Shown here in pieces: positions 7,272 through 16,184 of a stretch of DNA of 18,449 nt; positions within the stretch are counted from its first letter, which is position 1; each line of letters begins with the position of its first letter. The stretch comes from a bacterium. GTDB taxonomy: Bacteria; JAMCPX01. Position numbers and translations under genes: made by a program. The notes below the pieces were generated by a model that was not told the origin of the DNA, searched no databases, and was given only the letters and a program-made list of their open reading frames with translations. The stretch lies in NCBI GenBank assembly GCA_021787655.1, contig JAJYLM010000029.1, positions 1-18,449 of the forward strand, read 5' to 3'.

Positions 7272-9683
7272 ATGAGCTACCAGATAAAGAGAGTAACGAT
7301 CATCGGTTCGGGAGTTATGGGCTCGGGTATTGCCGCACATCTTGCAAATGCAGGAATACCGTCCTACATCCTCGATATTGTGCCCAGGGAACTCACCGAA
7401 GATGAAAAAAAGGCAGGATTGACGCTCAAGGACCCGCAGGTCAGGAACAGGCTTGCACTCGCCGGTATCGAACACATCAGGAAGGGAAAGCCTGCGCTGA
7501 TCTATTCGCAGAAAGACCTTTCCTACATTACGCCCGGCAACATGGAAGACAATCTTGATGTCATCAGCCAGTCCGACTGGGTGATAGAGGTCGTTACAGA
7601 GAGACTTGATATCAAGAAAAAGGTGTTCGAGCAGGTGGACAAATTCAGGAAGCAGGGCTCCATCATAAGTTCCAACACGTCGGGGATAAAACTCAAGGAT
7701 ATGGCCGAGGGAAGAACCAAGGACTTCAAAGAAAATTTCATGATCACGCATTTCTTTAACCCTGTACGGTATATGAAGCTCCTCGAATTCATCGTCGGTG
7801 ACGATACAAAAACCGAGATGGTCGCCTTCATGCAGGATTTTGCAGAAAATATTTTAGGCAAGGGCGTCGTTTTCGGGAAAGACACGCCGAACTTTATCGC
7901 AAACCGGGTCGGTGTGTTTTCCATGCTTGACACGATGAAGGTCATGGTCGATGACAAGTACGGTATCGACGAGGTCGATGCAATCGTCGGCAGGCCCATG
8001 GGCAGGCCCGGGAGCGCGGCCTTTGGTACCGGTGACCTTGTCGGTCTTGATACGCTGTACCACGTATCAAACAATGTTTATGAAAATACGCCCAACGACG
8101 AGAAACGCGACGTCTTCAAGGTTCCGGCATTCGTCGAAAAAATGGTGAAACAAGGATGGCTCGGGGATAAATCAGGCCAGGGATTCTATAAGAAGATAAA
8201 AGACGAAAAGGGCAGGAAGAAGCTGGTGCTCGATTATAACACCATGGAGTACAAAGATTCGCAGAAGTACAAGTTCGATTCTCTCGCCATGGCGAAGAAT
8301 GCGGAGACTCCGGAAGAGAAGATCAAGGTGCTTGCATCGGCAGACGACAGAGCTGCACAATTTGCCTGGAAGGTAACGAAGGACACCCTGGTGTATGCAG
8401 CGAACAGGATTCCGGAGATTGCCGACGACATCGTCAATATTGATAATGCCATGAAGTGGGGATTTAACTGGGCTCTCGGACCGTTCGAGACATGGGACGC
8501 CATCGGCCTGAGCAGCTCCATCGCACGGATGGAGAAGGAAGGCATCACGGTACCGGACAATGTCAAGAAGGTCATGGAGAAAGGATATGGCAGGTTTTAT
8601 CTGGATATGAAAGGGGAGAAGTATTACTTCGACTTCAAGACAGGCACCTATCTGCCCATTGTCAGAAGAAACAACAGCATATCATTGGAAAGCCTGAAGA
8701 AGAAGGGCGCTATTCTGAAGGAGAACGGGAGTGCCCGCCTCATCGACATCGGCGACGGCGTTATCTGCGTGGAATTCATTTCCAAGATGAACGCCATAGA
8801 CGACGACCTGGTAGCCATGATCAATAACGGTGTCGATATGCTGGAGTCCCGGCGGGACATCGTCGGTATGGTCCTGGGAAACGAGGGAGAAAACTTCAGT
8901 GTAGGAGCGAACATCTTTTTAATCCTCATGGCAGCACAGAATAAAGAATGGAAGTTGCTGGAAGGTGCGATCGATGGGCTGCACAATGCCAATATGAGAA
9001 TGAAATATGCGTCAAAACCCATTGTCTCAGCTCCCTTTGGTATGACGCTTGGCGGCGGATGCGAAGTCAGCATGCATACCCATAAGATACGTGCATACGC
9101 TGAACTGTACATGGGGCTCGTCGAGGTTGGTGTCGGCGTAATCCCTGCAGGCGGCGGTACGAAAGAGCTGTATTTGAGGGCACTCGGCGAGAACGTCGTG
9201 AAGCCTGACCCTGTCAAGGCTGCCATTCATACATTCGAAACGATCGGCATGGCGAAGGTTTCCATGAGTGCCAAGGAAGCAGTCGAACTCTACGGGTTCC
9301 TGAAGCCGGCGGATCAGATTACGCTCAATAAAGAAAACCTTATCTATGATGCAAAACAGACTGTTCTTGCAATGGTGAAAGAGGGCTTCAAGCCAGTACG
9401 GCCGAGAACGGATATCGTTGTCGCGGGAAGAGAAGCAATCGCAACGCTGAGACTTGGTGCACGTAACCTGAGGCTCGGCGGTTACATCAGCGAATACGAC
9501 GAATTCATAGCGGACAAGCTGATCAACGTCATCGGCGGCGGAGATGTGACACCGGGAACAATCATCGATGAGCAGAGACTGCTCGATCTTGAAAAAGAAG
9601 CATTTCTCAGCCTGTGCGGTGAACAGAAGACGCAGGACAGAATACAGTACATGTTGATGAATAATAAACCCCTCCGCAACTAA
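7272..9683 (+). CDS. fadN: 3-hydroxyacyl-CoA dehydrogenase / enoyl-CoA hydratase, FadN-type
   Basis: An 803-residue bifunctional enzyme that hydrates trans-2-enoyl-CoA and oxidises the L-3-hydroxyacyl-CoA with NAD. Domain order is dehydrogenase first, hydratase last, as in Bacillus FadN and opposite to E. coli FadB. Residues about 7-190 are the Rossmann domain (GSGVMGSGIAAHLANAG), with His160 (THFFNP) and Glu172 as the catalytic dyad. Two 3HCDH C-terminal domains follow (about 196-290 and 345-435). The crotonase domain spans about 480-690: oxyanion-hole GMTLGGGCE with Glu598 and VEVGVGVIPAGGGT with Glu618. These two Glu are 20 residues apart, as in rat enoyl-CoA hydratase, so both activities look intact. 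An AGGAGG lies just before the ATG. It ends before a hairpin terminator and forms an operon with the thiolase. Confidence 0.93.
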   Translation: MSYQIKRVTIIGSGVMGSGIAAHLANAGIPSYILDIVPRELTEDEKKAGLTLKDPQVRNRLALAGIEHIRKGKPALIYSQKDLSYITPGNMEDNLDVISQSDWVIEVVTERLDIKKKVFEQVDKFRKQGSIISSNTSGIKLKDMAEGRTKDFKENFMITHFFNPVRYMKLLEFIVGDDTKTEMVAFMQDFAENILGKGVVFGKDTPNFIANRVGVFSMLDTMKVMVDDKYGIDEVDAIVGRPMGRPGSAAFGTGDLVGLDTLYHVSNNVYENTPNDEKRDVFKVPAFVEKMVKQGWLGDKSGQGFYKKIKDEKGRKKLVLDYNTMEYKDSQKYKFDSLAMAKNAETPEEKIKVLASADDRAAQFAWKVTKDTLVYAANRIPEIADDIVNIDNAMKWGFNWALGPFETWDAIGLSSSIARMEKEGITVPDNVKKVMEKGYGRFYLDMKGEKYYFDFKTGTYLPIVRRNNSISLESLKKKGAILKENGSARLIDIGDGVICVEFISKMNAIDDDLVAMINNGVDMLESRRDIVGMVLGNEGENFSVGANIFLILMAAQNKEWKLLEGAIDGLHNANMRMKYASKPIVSAPFGMTLGGGCEVSMHTHKIRAYAELYMGLVEVGVGVIPAGGGTKELYLRALGENVVKPDPVKAAIHTFETIGMAKVSMSAKEAVELYGFLKPADQITLNKENLIYDAKQTVLAMVKEGFKPVRPRTDIVVAGREAIATLRLGARNLRLGGYISEYDEFIADKLINVIGGGDVTPGTIIDEQRLLDLEKEAFLSLCGEQKTQDRIQYMLMNNKPLRN

Positions 9684-9688
9684 AAAAC

Positions 9689-9740
9689 GGTGCAGATCTC
9701 GGTCCCCTCCGGAGGTCTGCACCACCCCTCTCTTCTTTTG
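9689..9740 (+). terminator. Rho-independent terminator after the fad operon
   Basis: GGTGCAGATCT (9689-9699) pairs with AGGTCTGCACC (9713-9723), 11 pairs with one G-U, around a 13-base loop that can itself pair. A pyrimidine-rich, T-rich tail (CCCCTCTCTTCTTTTG) follows. It starts six bases after the FadN stop. Confidence 0.75.
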
Positions 9741-9752
9741 TAATCTTTTTAA

Positions 9753-9781
9753 TTGACAATTCAAAACTCGCTGTATAGATT
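9753..9781 (+). promoter_or_regulatory. Predicted sigma-70 promoter of the resB-ccsA operon
   Basis: TTGACA (9753-9758) is followed by TAGATT with 17-base spacing (9776-9781) or TATAGA with 15 (9774-9779). It lies after the fad terminator and leaves a leader of about 60 bases before resB. Confidence 0.5.
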
Positions 9782-9849
9782 TTCATTCGTGTTAGAGTGA
9801 AGAGGGGGAAATTTGTTTACTATTACAGAAGAGAAAAGAGAAAAACGCA

Positions 9850-11193
9850 ATGGATAAAATAATCGACAAAATTTGGAGATTCTTTAGTTCCGTTAAGCTG
9901 GCTATTGTACTGATATTGATTATCATTGCAACGGCCATTATCGGTACGGTTGTACAGCAGGGGCTTCCGGATGAACTCTACATGAAACACTACGGCATGA
10001 CTGTGTTCCATATCATGAACGCTTTCGACCTCTTCGATATGTATCATTCATGGTGGTTCGAGCTTTTGCTGATGATGTTTATCGTCAATGTCATCGTCTG
10101 TACCTGGGAGAGGCTGCCGGCCATTTTCAAGATGTTTTCCAATCCAAAACTGAAGCTGCCGGTCGAGCAATTACATGCCTTCAAAGAAAAGGACACCATT
10201 CCCTATACCGGAAGCAGAGAAACCCTGATCAAGAACCTGCAGCAAAAATTAAAAGAAATTTATAAAAACCCGATCCGTGACGATTCAAAAGAAGGGGATT
10301 TCCTCTATCTCGAAAAAGGTCGTATTGCACGGTTCGGACCGTACGTCACGCACATCAGTCTGATCATTATCTTCATCGGCGTGCTGGTTGGTTCGTTCTT
10401 CGGGTTCGACAGTTACCTGAATCTCGTGCCGGGCGAGAGTTCTAATATCGTGAGGACAGTACGGGGCAACAATAAGATTGTGCTGCCGTTTTCCATCAAG
10501 TGCAATACCTTTAACGTTGAGTTTTATAATTCCGGCATTCCAAAGGCATACAAGAGCGATCTCAGCATATTGTCGGATGGTACGCTTGTGGCAAGAAAGG
10601 TGATTGATGTAAACAAGCCTTTGAAATATAAAGGCATTACCATATACCAGGCATCCTACGGTCAGGCAGGAGCAAGTGATTTTACCCTTTCCTTAACAGA
10701 CGCTCAAACCAGAGAAAATGATATCTCTCTGAATTTGAATCAGATGTACCATGTTGGGGATGACACATCCATTGCAGTGCTTGATTACGCCCAGAATTAT
10801 CAAGGTTTCGGTCCGACTGTCCTGCTGGGCGTCTATAAGGGAACCAAGCTGATAAATACCGGTATCTATCTCCAGAAATATCCTGATTTCCATGGTGCCG
10901 AGCGGGTTGATGGGTATAAAATCAGGTTTATCAAAGCAGACGAAAGCTTTTATACAGGACTTCAGGTTGCCAAAGACCCCGGTGTCCCCTATGTTGCCAC
11001 CGGAGCAATCGTGCTGATCCTCGGGCTCATCATGTCGTTCTTCAGTTACCGCCGCAGGATATGGATATTTATTCCGGACGATGCGTCAAACCATACATTC
11101 GTTATTGCCGGTGTTGCCGACAGAAATAAATATTCCTTTGAAATGGAATTCGAAAAAATTGTTCAGGAGATCAAGAAAGGGGTAAACATATGA
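9850..11193 (+). CDS. resB: Cytochrome c biogenesis protein ResB
   Basis: A 447-residue inner-membrane protein of the ResB/Ccs1 family. With CcsA it forms the System II synthetase that carries haem b outward and attaches it to CXXCH of apocytochromes c. The N-terminal segment (about 14-36, after a short DKIWRFFSSVKLA lead) is characteristic. Further membrane segments lie near 67-88 and 165-187. A long extracytoplasmic domain (about 190-375) is followed by a last membrane segment (about 378-400) and a cytoplasmic tail. The opening IDKIWRFFSSVKLAIVL is very typical of the family. The ribosome binding site is weak and purine-rich (AGAGAAAAGAG). The stop overlaps the ccsA start as ATGA, so the two are translationally coupled. 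No apocytochrome c gene is in the window. Confidence 0.92.
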   Translation: MDKIIDKIWRFFSSVKLAIVLILIIIATAIIGTVVQQGLPDELYMKHYGMTVFHIMNAFDLFDMYHSWWFELLLMMFIVNVIVCTWERLPAIFKMFSNPKLKLPVEQLHAFKEKDTIPYTGSRETLIKNLQQKLKEIYKNPIRDDSKEGDFLYLEKGRIARFGPYVTHISLIIIFIGVLVGSFFGFDSYLNLVPGESSNIVRTVRGNNKIVLPFSIKCNTFNVEFYNSGIPKAYKSDLSILSDGTLVARKVIDVNKPLKYKGITIYQASYGQAGASDFTLSLTDAQTRENDISLNLNQMYHVGDDTSIAVLDYAQNYQGFGPTVLLGVYKGTKLINTGIYLQKYPDFHGAERVDGYKIRFIKADESFYTGLQVAKDPGVPYVATGAIVLILGLIMSFFSYRRRIWIFIPDDASNHTFVIAGVADRNKYSFEMEFEKIVQEIKKGVNI

Positions 11194-12053
11194 TACATAT
11201 CGGTCACCAGACGAATACGTTGCTGCTGGGCATAGCGACATTCGTGTATGTTGCAGCAATGTTCTTTTATCTGTTCGGGCTCGTTTTCAAGAAGAAATTC
11301 CTTGATATTGCAGGGTTCGTGGTTTTCGTGGGTGCATTTCTGATCGAGACCGTCGGATTGGCCGCACGATGGGTTGAATCCTATCATCTTGATTACGGGC
11401 ACATTCCGATAACCAATCTCTATGAGTCCCTGATTTTTCTGTCATGGACGATAGCCCTGACCTATATCATCGTGGATCTCAAATATAAGATCAGAAAACT
11501 CGGGTTTCCGGTATCGCTGACGGCGTTTATATTTATGGCGTATGCATCATTTTCACCGGATGTGAACAGCAGAATCGAGCCCCTCGTGCCTGCCCTGAAG
11601 AGCAACTGGCTCGTCTTTCATGTTATTACCAGTTTCTTCGGTTATGCTTTTTTTGCACTTGCATTTGGTGCTTCGGTGTTCTACCTGATAAGCGATTGGT
11701 ATACCAGACATACGAACGGAAAAGTTCTGGCATACCTGCCGTCAACAAAGGTACTCGATGATATGAGCTATAAACTTATCATCGTCGGTGAAATTCTACT
11801 GGCAATCGGTATCATTACCGGTGCAGCATGGGCTGATTATGCGTGGGGGCGGTACTGGAGCTGGGATCCGAAGGAAACATGGTCGCTCATCACCTTTCTG
11901 ATATATGTCGTTTACCTGCACCTGAGATATTCCTGGGGCTGGCACGGCAGGGCGGCAGCAATTTTCGCAATCGTAGGATTTGCTTTTGTGCTGTTTACCT
12001 ATCTCGGCGTCAACCTCGTGCTCTCCGGCCTGCACAGCTATGGAAGCGCCTGA
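11190..12053 (+). CDS. ccsA: Cytochrome c biogenesis protein CcsA/ResC (haem handling)
   Basis: A 287-residue polytopic inner-membrane protein with about eight hydrophobic segments. It contains the tryptophan-rich haem-handling WWD motif, WADYAWGRYWSWDPKETW (214-231), facing the periplasm. Conserved candidate haem-ligand histidines are His144 (VFHVITSFF) and His252 (WGWHGRAAA). It partners ResB in System II cytochrome c assembly. Databases name this family CcsA, ResC or, confusingly, CcsB. It overlaps resB by four bases and is followed after 25 bases by the tandem-HAD gene. Complete and ordinary for the family. Confidence 0.93.
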   Translation: MIHIGHQTNTLLLGIATFVYVAAMFFYLFGLVFKKKFLDIAGFVVFVGAFLIETVGLAARWVESYHLDYGHIPITNLYESLIFLSWTIALTYIIVDLKYKIRKLGFPVSLTAFIFMAYASFSPDVNSRIEPLVPALKSNWLVFHVITSFFGYAFFALAFGASVFYLISDWYTRHTNGKVLAYLPSTKVLDDMSYKLIIVGEILLAIGIITGAAWADYAWGRYWSWDPKETWSLITFLIYVVYLHLRYSWGWHGRAAAIFAIVGFAFVLFTYLGVNLVLSGLHSYGSA

Positions 12054-12078
12054 GTAAGGGGACGAACAGCCCCGGATT

Positions 12079-13371
12079 ATGAAAAAAATACTCGTCGTAA
12101 GCGATTTTGACGGTACCATTAATAGAAAAGATCTCGGGGAAGAATTCGGCAAAGTAATAGAGAATTATGCAGACCTGAAAGATAAATTTTTCAGGAACAG
12201 CCTGAGTGCCCCGGATGTCTACCGATCAATTCTTGACATTGAGGGTCTGTCGTTCGGGGTTATCAGGGATTTCTACGTGAACCATGCAGTTATCGATGAA
12301 CACTTTGTTCCCTTCCTTGACTATGTAAACCGCAGCGAGATTGTCCACGTTATCGTCAGCGACGGATTCGATCTCCTGATTGAAGAAACCCTCCGGAAGC
12401 ATGGGATAGAGGATGGTCTCTGCATATTTGCCAATACCATGCGCGACAATGGTAATAAAGTTTTCATGGATTTTCCTTTTCAGGACAGTGAATGCTCATT
12501 TTCCGGAGTCTGTAAAAAAAAGATCATAAAAGCCTTGCGGCCTTATTTCGACAGGATTATCTATATTGGAAATGGATATTCGGATATTGATGCAGTACCC
12601 GAGGTTGATGTTGTTTTTGCCCGTTCGATGCTGAAATCGTACTGTGATGAACATAAAATACCATCGTTCCGGTATGATGATTATGGGGATATCGTCAAAA
12701 AAATGAGCAGGCAGTACCGGGGCGTCATTTTCGATCTCGACGGCACCCTGATCGATTCGTTTTCTGCGATCTACGAAAGTTTCAATGTTACGATGGACGC
12801 GCTCGGCCTCAGGCAGTATTCCTACGGGGACGTCATGAAAACAATCGGGCTGCCGCTTGAAGATGTCATGCGCACAATCGACGGTGTCGCCGACCCGGTT
12901 CATGCCGTGGAAATATTCCGGTCTCACTACCAGGAAATTTATCTCAAAAAAACGACCCTGTTGCACGGTGTGGAAGAGGTCATCAGACAGCTGTATAACG
13001 AGGGGTATTTGTTGGGCGTTTCAACCAATAAACTCGGAAAATATTCCCGATCGCTCCTGGAACATCTGGGAATTGGAAAATACTTCAGGCAGGTCGTCGG
13101 TATCGGGGATGGGTTAAGAAGTAAACCGTATCCGGATACGATCGAAACGATACTATCCGGATTCGGACTGCCGAAGGACGACGTCGTTTATATCGGTGAT
13201 TCTTTAATTGATGCTCAGGCGGCGGCCCAGGCCGGTATTCGCTTTATCGGAGTTGCGACGGGACCGGCCCGGTACGAAGAACTCAGCGGTGCCAATGCCG
13301 AAGTAGTTCTCGATCAGTTTTCCAGACTTCCGATCTATGTCAATCCCTTGGGAGAAGAAACCCGGCAGTAG
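12079..13371 (+). CDS. Protein with two HAD phosphatase domains (MtnX-like plus phosphoglycolate-phosphatase-like)
   Basis: A 430-residue cytoplasmic protein with two complete HAD hydrolase domains. Domain 1 (about 1-210) has the nucleophile motif SDFDGT (Asp9, Asp11), VIVSDGFD, a lysine-rich KKKIIKAL and IYIGNGYSDIDAV. Its tail (VVFARSMLKSYCDEHKIPSF) resembles MtnX of the methionine salvage pathway. Domain 2 (about 213-430) has FDLDGT (Asp219, Asp221), GVSTNK, SKPYPDTIE and VYIGDSLIDAQAA, the set seen in phosphoglycolate phosphatase and PpaX. All four HAD motifs look intact in both halves, so both may be active. Substrates cannot be set; no methionine-salvage genes are nearby. Only 25 bases separate it from ccsA, so it is probably cotranscribed. 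The Shine-Dalgarno is poor. Confidence 0.85.
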   Translation: MKKILVVSDFDGTINRKDLGEEFGKVIENYADLKDKFFRNSLSAPDVYRSILDIEGLSFGVIRDFYVNHAVIDEHFVPFLDYVNRSEIVHVIVSDGFDLLIEETLRKHGIEDGLCIFANTMRDNGNKVFMDFPFQDSECSFSGVCKKKIIKALRPYFDRIIYIGNGYSDIDAVPEVDVVFARSMLKSYCDEHKIPSFRYDDYGDIVKKMSRQYRGVIFDLDGTLIDSFSAIYESFNVTMDALGLRQYSYGDVMKTIGLPLEDVMRTIDGVADPVHAVEIFRSHYQEIYLKKTTLLHGVEEVIRQLYNEGYLLGVSTNKLGKYSRSLLEHLGIGKYFRQVVGIGDGLRSKPYPDTIETILSGFGLPKDDVVYIGDSLIDAQAAAQAGIRFIGVATGPARYEELSGANAEVVLDQFSRLPIYVNPLGEETRQ

Positions 13372-13411
13372 TGTTTGCGCCTGCGTGTCCCGAAGCGAAC
13401 CCGTACGTCAT

Positions 13412-13439
13412 TTGACATCTCTTGTAATCATGATAGCAT
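13412..13439 (+). promoter_or_regulatory. Possible promoter of the SNF2-type gene
   Basis: A perfect TTGACA (13412-13417) is followed after 16 bases by a weak TAGCAT (13434-13439). The start codon at 13452 is only 12 bases past the -10, and no Shine-Dalgarno is visible. Confidence 0.3.
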
Positions 13440-13451
13440 GTAGTATTTGCT

Positions 13452-16184
13452 ATGATAGCTTCTACCTTGAAAACCGTAACACAGGAACATATCCAGAAAG
13501 TGGTGACGCGGGAAATATGGCAGCGGGGATACCAGTATTTCAGGCGAAATTCGGTGCTGACGTTCAACAGAAGCGACTATACGATCACGGCATCGATTCG
13601 GGGAACAGCTCACTATCCTTATCAGGTGCATATTGTCGAATCAGACGGCAGTATCGCAGGCATGAGTTGCACCTGTCCATACTCGTCCAGATGGGGATGG
13701 GTCTGCAAGCATATCGTTGCCGTATTGCTCACCTGGATTCATCAGAGAGATTCCGGGAATTATGATTTTTCCCTTGATAGCAGAGAACCTGCTGTGCAGA
13801 ACTCCCGGCAAGACGACGGAATCTCCGCGAGTCCCTTATCCGGTGTTTTATCTTCATGGTTTTCCCTCTCGGAACCTTTGCAGACGTCTGTGGACCTCGA
13901 TGACAACGGGCCAAAAATAAAGATTACACTGCACTCCGGAAAAAATGAGCGAACCGCCGTTCTGGTCGTGCCCGCCTCTGAGAGTCCGGAGATGTTGCAG
14001 AGACTTCGATCAATGGCAAACATCAATTTTTCCGAACAGGCTGCCAGGGTGCGTTTCCTGAAGCACAAGGTCTCGTATGCACTGCGGGCAGAGTATGATG
14101 AAGGGGAACGATTGATCATCACGCCGGGGTACAAAATAAAGGATGAACAGGAGAACCAAACGTTTACACCGCGGGATGATCCGGGGTATGTGCGGGTGAA
14201 TGATACATGGCTGTGGTCCGGCGGTACGTACATCATGGTAGAACAGATGCCCGAAGAATTGGAGCCCTTTTTTAACGGACAAAAGCCTCTTCTGTATGCC
14301 GGAACGGACATTATCGATTTTTTTACCTATTCAATGCCGGTACTGGGACACAAAAAAGGCTTTCTGCCGTCAGAACAGGTGAAAAATACGCGGATACTGC
14401 CGGTGCCGAAGCTCAGCACTGTTCGTGTCGAGGAAGCTGGTGACTGGCTCTATCTTGCACCATATTATGAAACGGGCGGTATATCGCTGGGTATGGACGA
14501 TATAAAAAGCCGGAACGGGGAACATGGGTTTATAAGAAAAGGCAATGACTGGGTTCATCTGTCTGATGATGTCGTGAAACGATGGGATGGAGCTGGAACG
14601 CACGAGAATGGAAGGATCAAGGTATCCAGACTTTCCTATGCGAAAGTACGGGCAGAACTGGGAGACGGCGTTCTCCTGGAGGAGCCTCCCTCGGTGGAGA
14701 GTTTTTATTCCGTTTTAAACCGCGTGACTGATTCCGGCAGTGCTCCGCTGCCTCACGATATGCATGGGCAGCTCAGGGACTACCAGAAGGCGGGCTATGA
14801 CTGGCTCTACTATTTATACGATAACCAGTTTAATGGCGTACTCGCCGATGAAATGGGGCTTGGTAAGACGCATCAGACCATGGCCCTGTTCTCCACGATC
14901 TACGGCAATGGTGCCTCCCTGCCGACTATAGTCGTTGCTCCGACGTCCGTGATGGATCACTGGGAATCAAAGCTGCGGGAATACGTCCCGTGGATATCGG
15001 TGAACAGGTATTACGACAAAACCAGGTCGCTTGATGCACGCACGCCGTATCACGTGGTGTTGACCACGTATTCGGTCCTGGTGCGCGATATCGATATATT
15101 GTCACAACAACAGTGGGAATATGTGGTGCTCGATGAGGCACAGAAGATAAAAAATTACACGACAAAGGCGTATACATCGTGCAAGCTCCTGAAAGCGCGC
15201 CACCGGCTTGCGCTGACCGGTACACCTATCGAAAACAGGCTTACGGAACTATGGGCGATCTTCGACTTTTTAATGCCCGGATATCTCGGGTCTCTCAAAA
15301 AGTTCGTGCAGGATTACGAGATTCCCGTCACGAAGTACAATGATACCGGCAAGATACAGATACTGAAGAAGGTCATCCATCCTTTCAAATTGAGGAGATT
15401 GAAGTCGGATGTGCTCAATGACCTGCCACCCAAGGTCGAGGATGTTCGGTACTGCACGCTGACCCAGCACCAGGTAGCCCTCTATAAAAGGTTTGCGGAG
15501 ACAGGGGGGAAAACACTGATAAAGAAACTGAACGATACATCGAAACCGGTCGATTACCTTCATATATTCGCGCTGATAACAAAACTCAAACGGCTCTGCG
15601 ATCATCCCGTACTGGTTTCCCGGTCGAATACACCGTCTGCATCGTCTGCAAAATTTGAATTGTTCAAAGAGCTCATGACCGAAGCCATAGATTCCGGTGA
15701 AAAAATCGTCGTGTTCAGCCAGTACCTCGGCATGCTCTCGCTGATAGAGCAATGGCTGACGTCAAAACACATCACCGTTGCATCCCTTCGCGGATCGACA
15801 CGCAACCGCGCAGACGTGATAGGGAAGTTTCAGGAAGATCCCGGGTGCAGGGTGTTCGTCGGCAGTCTTCTTGCAGGAGGACTGGGTATCGATCTGACGT
15901 CCGCTTCTGTGGTTATCCACTACGACCGGTGGTGGAACGCTGCGAGGGAAGATCAGGCAACGGACCGGGTTCACCGGATAGGGCAGAAAAAAAGCGTCCA
16001 GGTTTTCAAACTCATTACCCGCGGGACACTCGAGGAAAAAATCGATACCATCATTCAGCGTAAATCGTCACTGATGAACAGCATCGTGGAGAGCGATGAA
16101 GCTCTCCTGAAGAAACTGACCAGGTCCGAGCTCATAGAACTTCTCCAAGGACCGGTTATTCCTCCATCTGGAAATATTGTTTAA
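13452..16184 (+). CDS. SWI2/SNF2-family ATPase with N-terminal SWIM zinc finger
   Basis: A 910-residue helicase-like DNA translocase. Residues about 68-95 are a SWIM finger, CxC...CxH (Cys73, Cys75, Cys85, His87), which binds DNA or protein. After a long middle region (100-430, family-specific) comes the SNF2 motor. It carries Walker A DEMGLGKT with Lys472, Walker B DEAQ (561-564), motif III LTGTPIENRLTELW, and C-terminal lobe motifs including SLLAGGLGIDL, HYDRWWNAAREDQATDR (arginine finger region near 839-842) and HRIGQ. All ATPase motifs are intact. It resembles bacterial RapA-like or HepA/SNF2-type remodellers with SWIM fingers, whose cellular roles are poorly defined. The start at 13452 gives a normal family N terminus. 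The last 29 bases overlap the convergent metallophosphoesterase gene. Confidence 0.92.
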   Translation: MIASTLKTVTQEHIQKVVTREIWQRGYQYFRRNSVLTFNRSDYTITASIRGTAHYPYQVHIVESDGSIAGMSCTCPYSSRWGWVCKHIVAVLLTWIHQRDSGNYDFSLDSREPAVQNSRQDDGISASPLSGVLSSWFSLSEPLQTSVDLDDNGPKIKITLHSGKNERTAVLVVPASESPEMLQRLRSMANINFSEQAARVRFLKHKVSYALRAEYDEGERLIITPGYKIKDEQENQTFTPRDDPGYVRVNDTWLWSGGTYIMVEQMPEELEPFFNGQKPLLYAGTDIIDFFTYSMPVLGHKKGFLPSEQVKNTRILPVPKLSTVRVEEAGDWLYLAPYYETGGISLGMDDIKSRNGEHGFIRKGNDWVHLSDDVVKRWDGAGTHENGRIKVSRLSYAKVRAELGDGVLLEEPPSVESFYSVLNRVTDSGSAPLPHDMHGQLRDYQKAGYDWLYYLYDNQFNGVLADEMGLGKTHQTMALFSTIYGNGASLPTIVVAPTSVMDHWESKLREYVPWISVNRYYDKTRSLDARTPYHVVLTTYSVLVRDIDILSQQQWEYVVLDEAQKIKNYTTKAYTSCKLLKARHRLALTGTPIENRLTELWAIFDFLMPGYLGSLKKFVQDYEIPVTKYNDTGKIQILKKVIHPFKLRRLKSDVLNDLPPKVEDVRYCTLTQHQVALYKRFAETGGKTLIKKLNDTSKPVDYLHIFALITKLKRLCDHPVLVSRSNTPSASSAKFELFKELMTEAIDSGEKIVVFSQYLGMLSLIEQWLTSKHITVASLRGSTRNRADVIGKFQEDPGCRVFVGSLLAGGLGIDLTSASVVIHYDRWWNAAREDQATDRVHRIGQKKSVQVFKLITRGTLEEKIDTIIQRKSSLMNSIVESDEALLKKLTRSELIELLQGPVIPPSGNIV

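Noticed and set aside
12058..12073. GGGG-CCCC inverted repeat between ccsA and the HAD gene
   Set aside because: Four-pair stem with no T-run; too weak for a terminator.
13372..13411. Possible terminator after the HAD gene
   Set aside because: I found no convincing stem or T-tract here.
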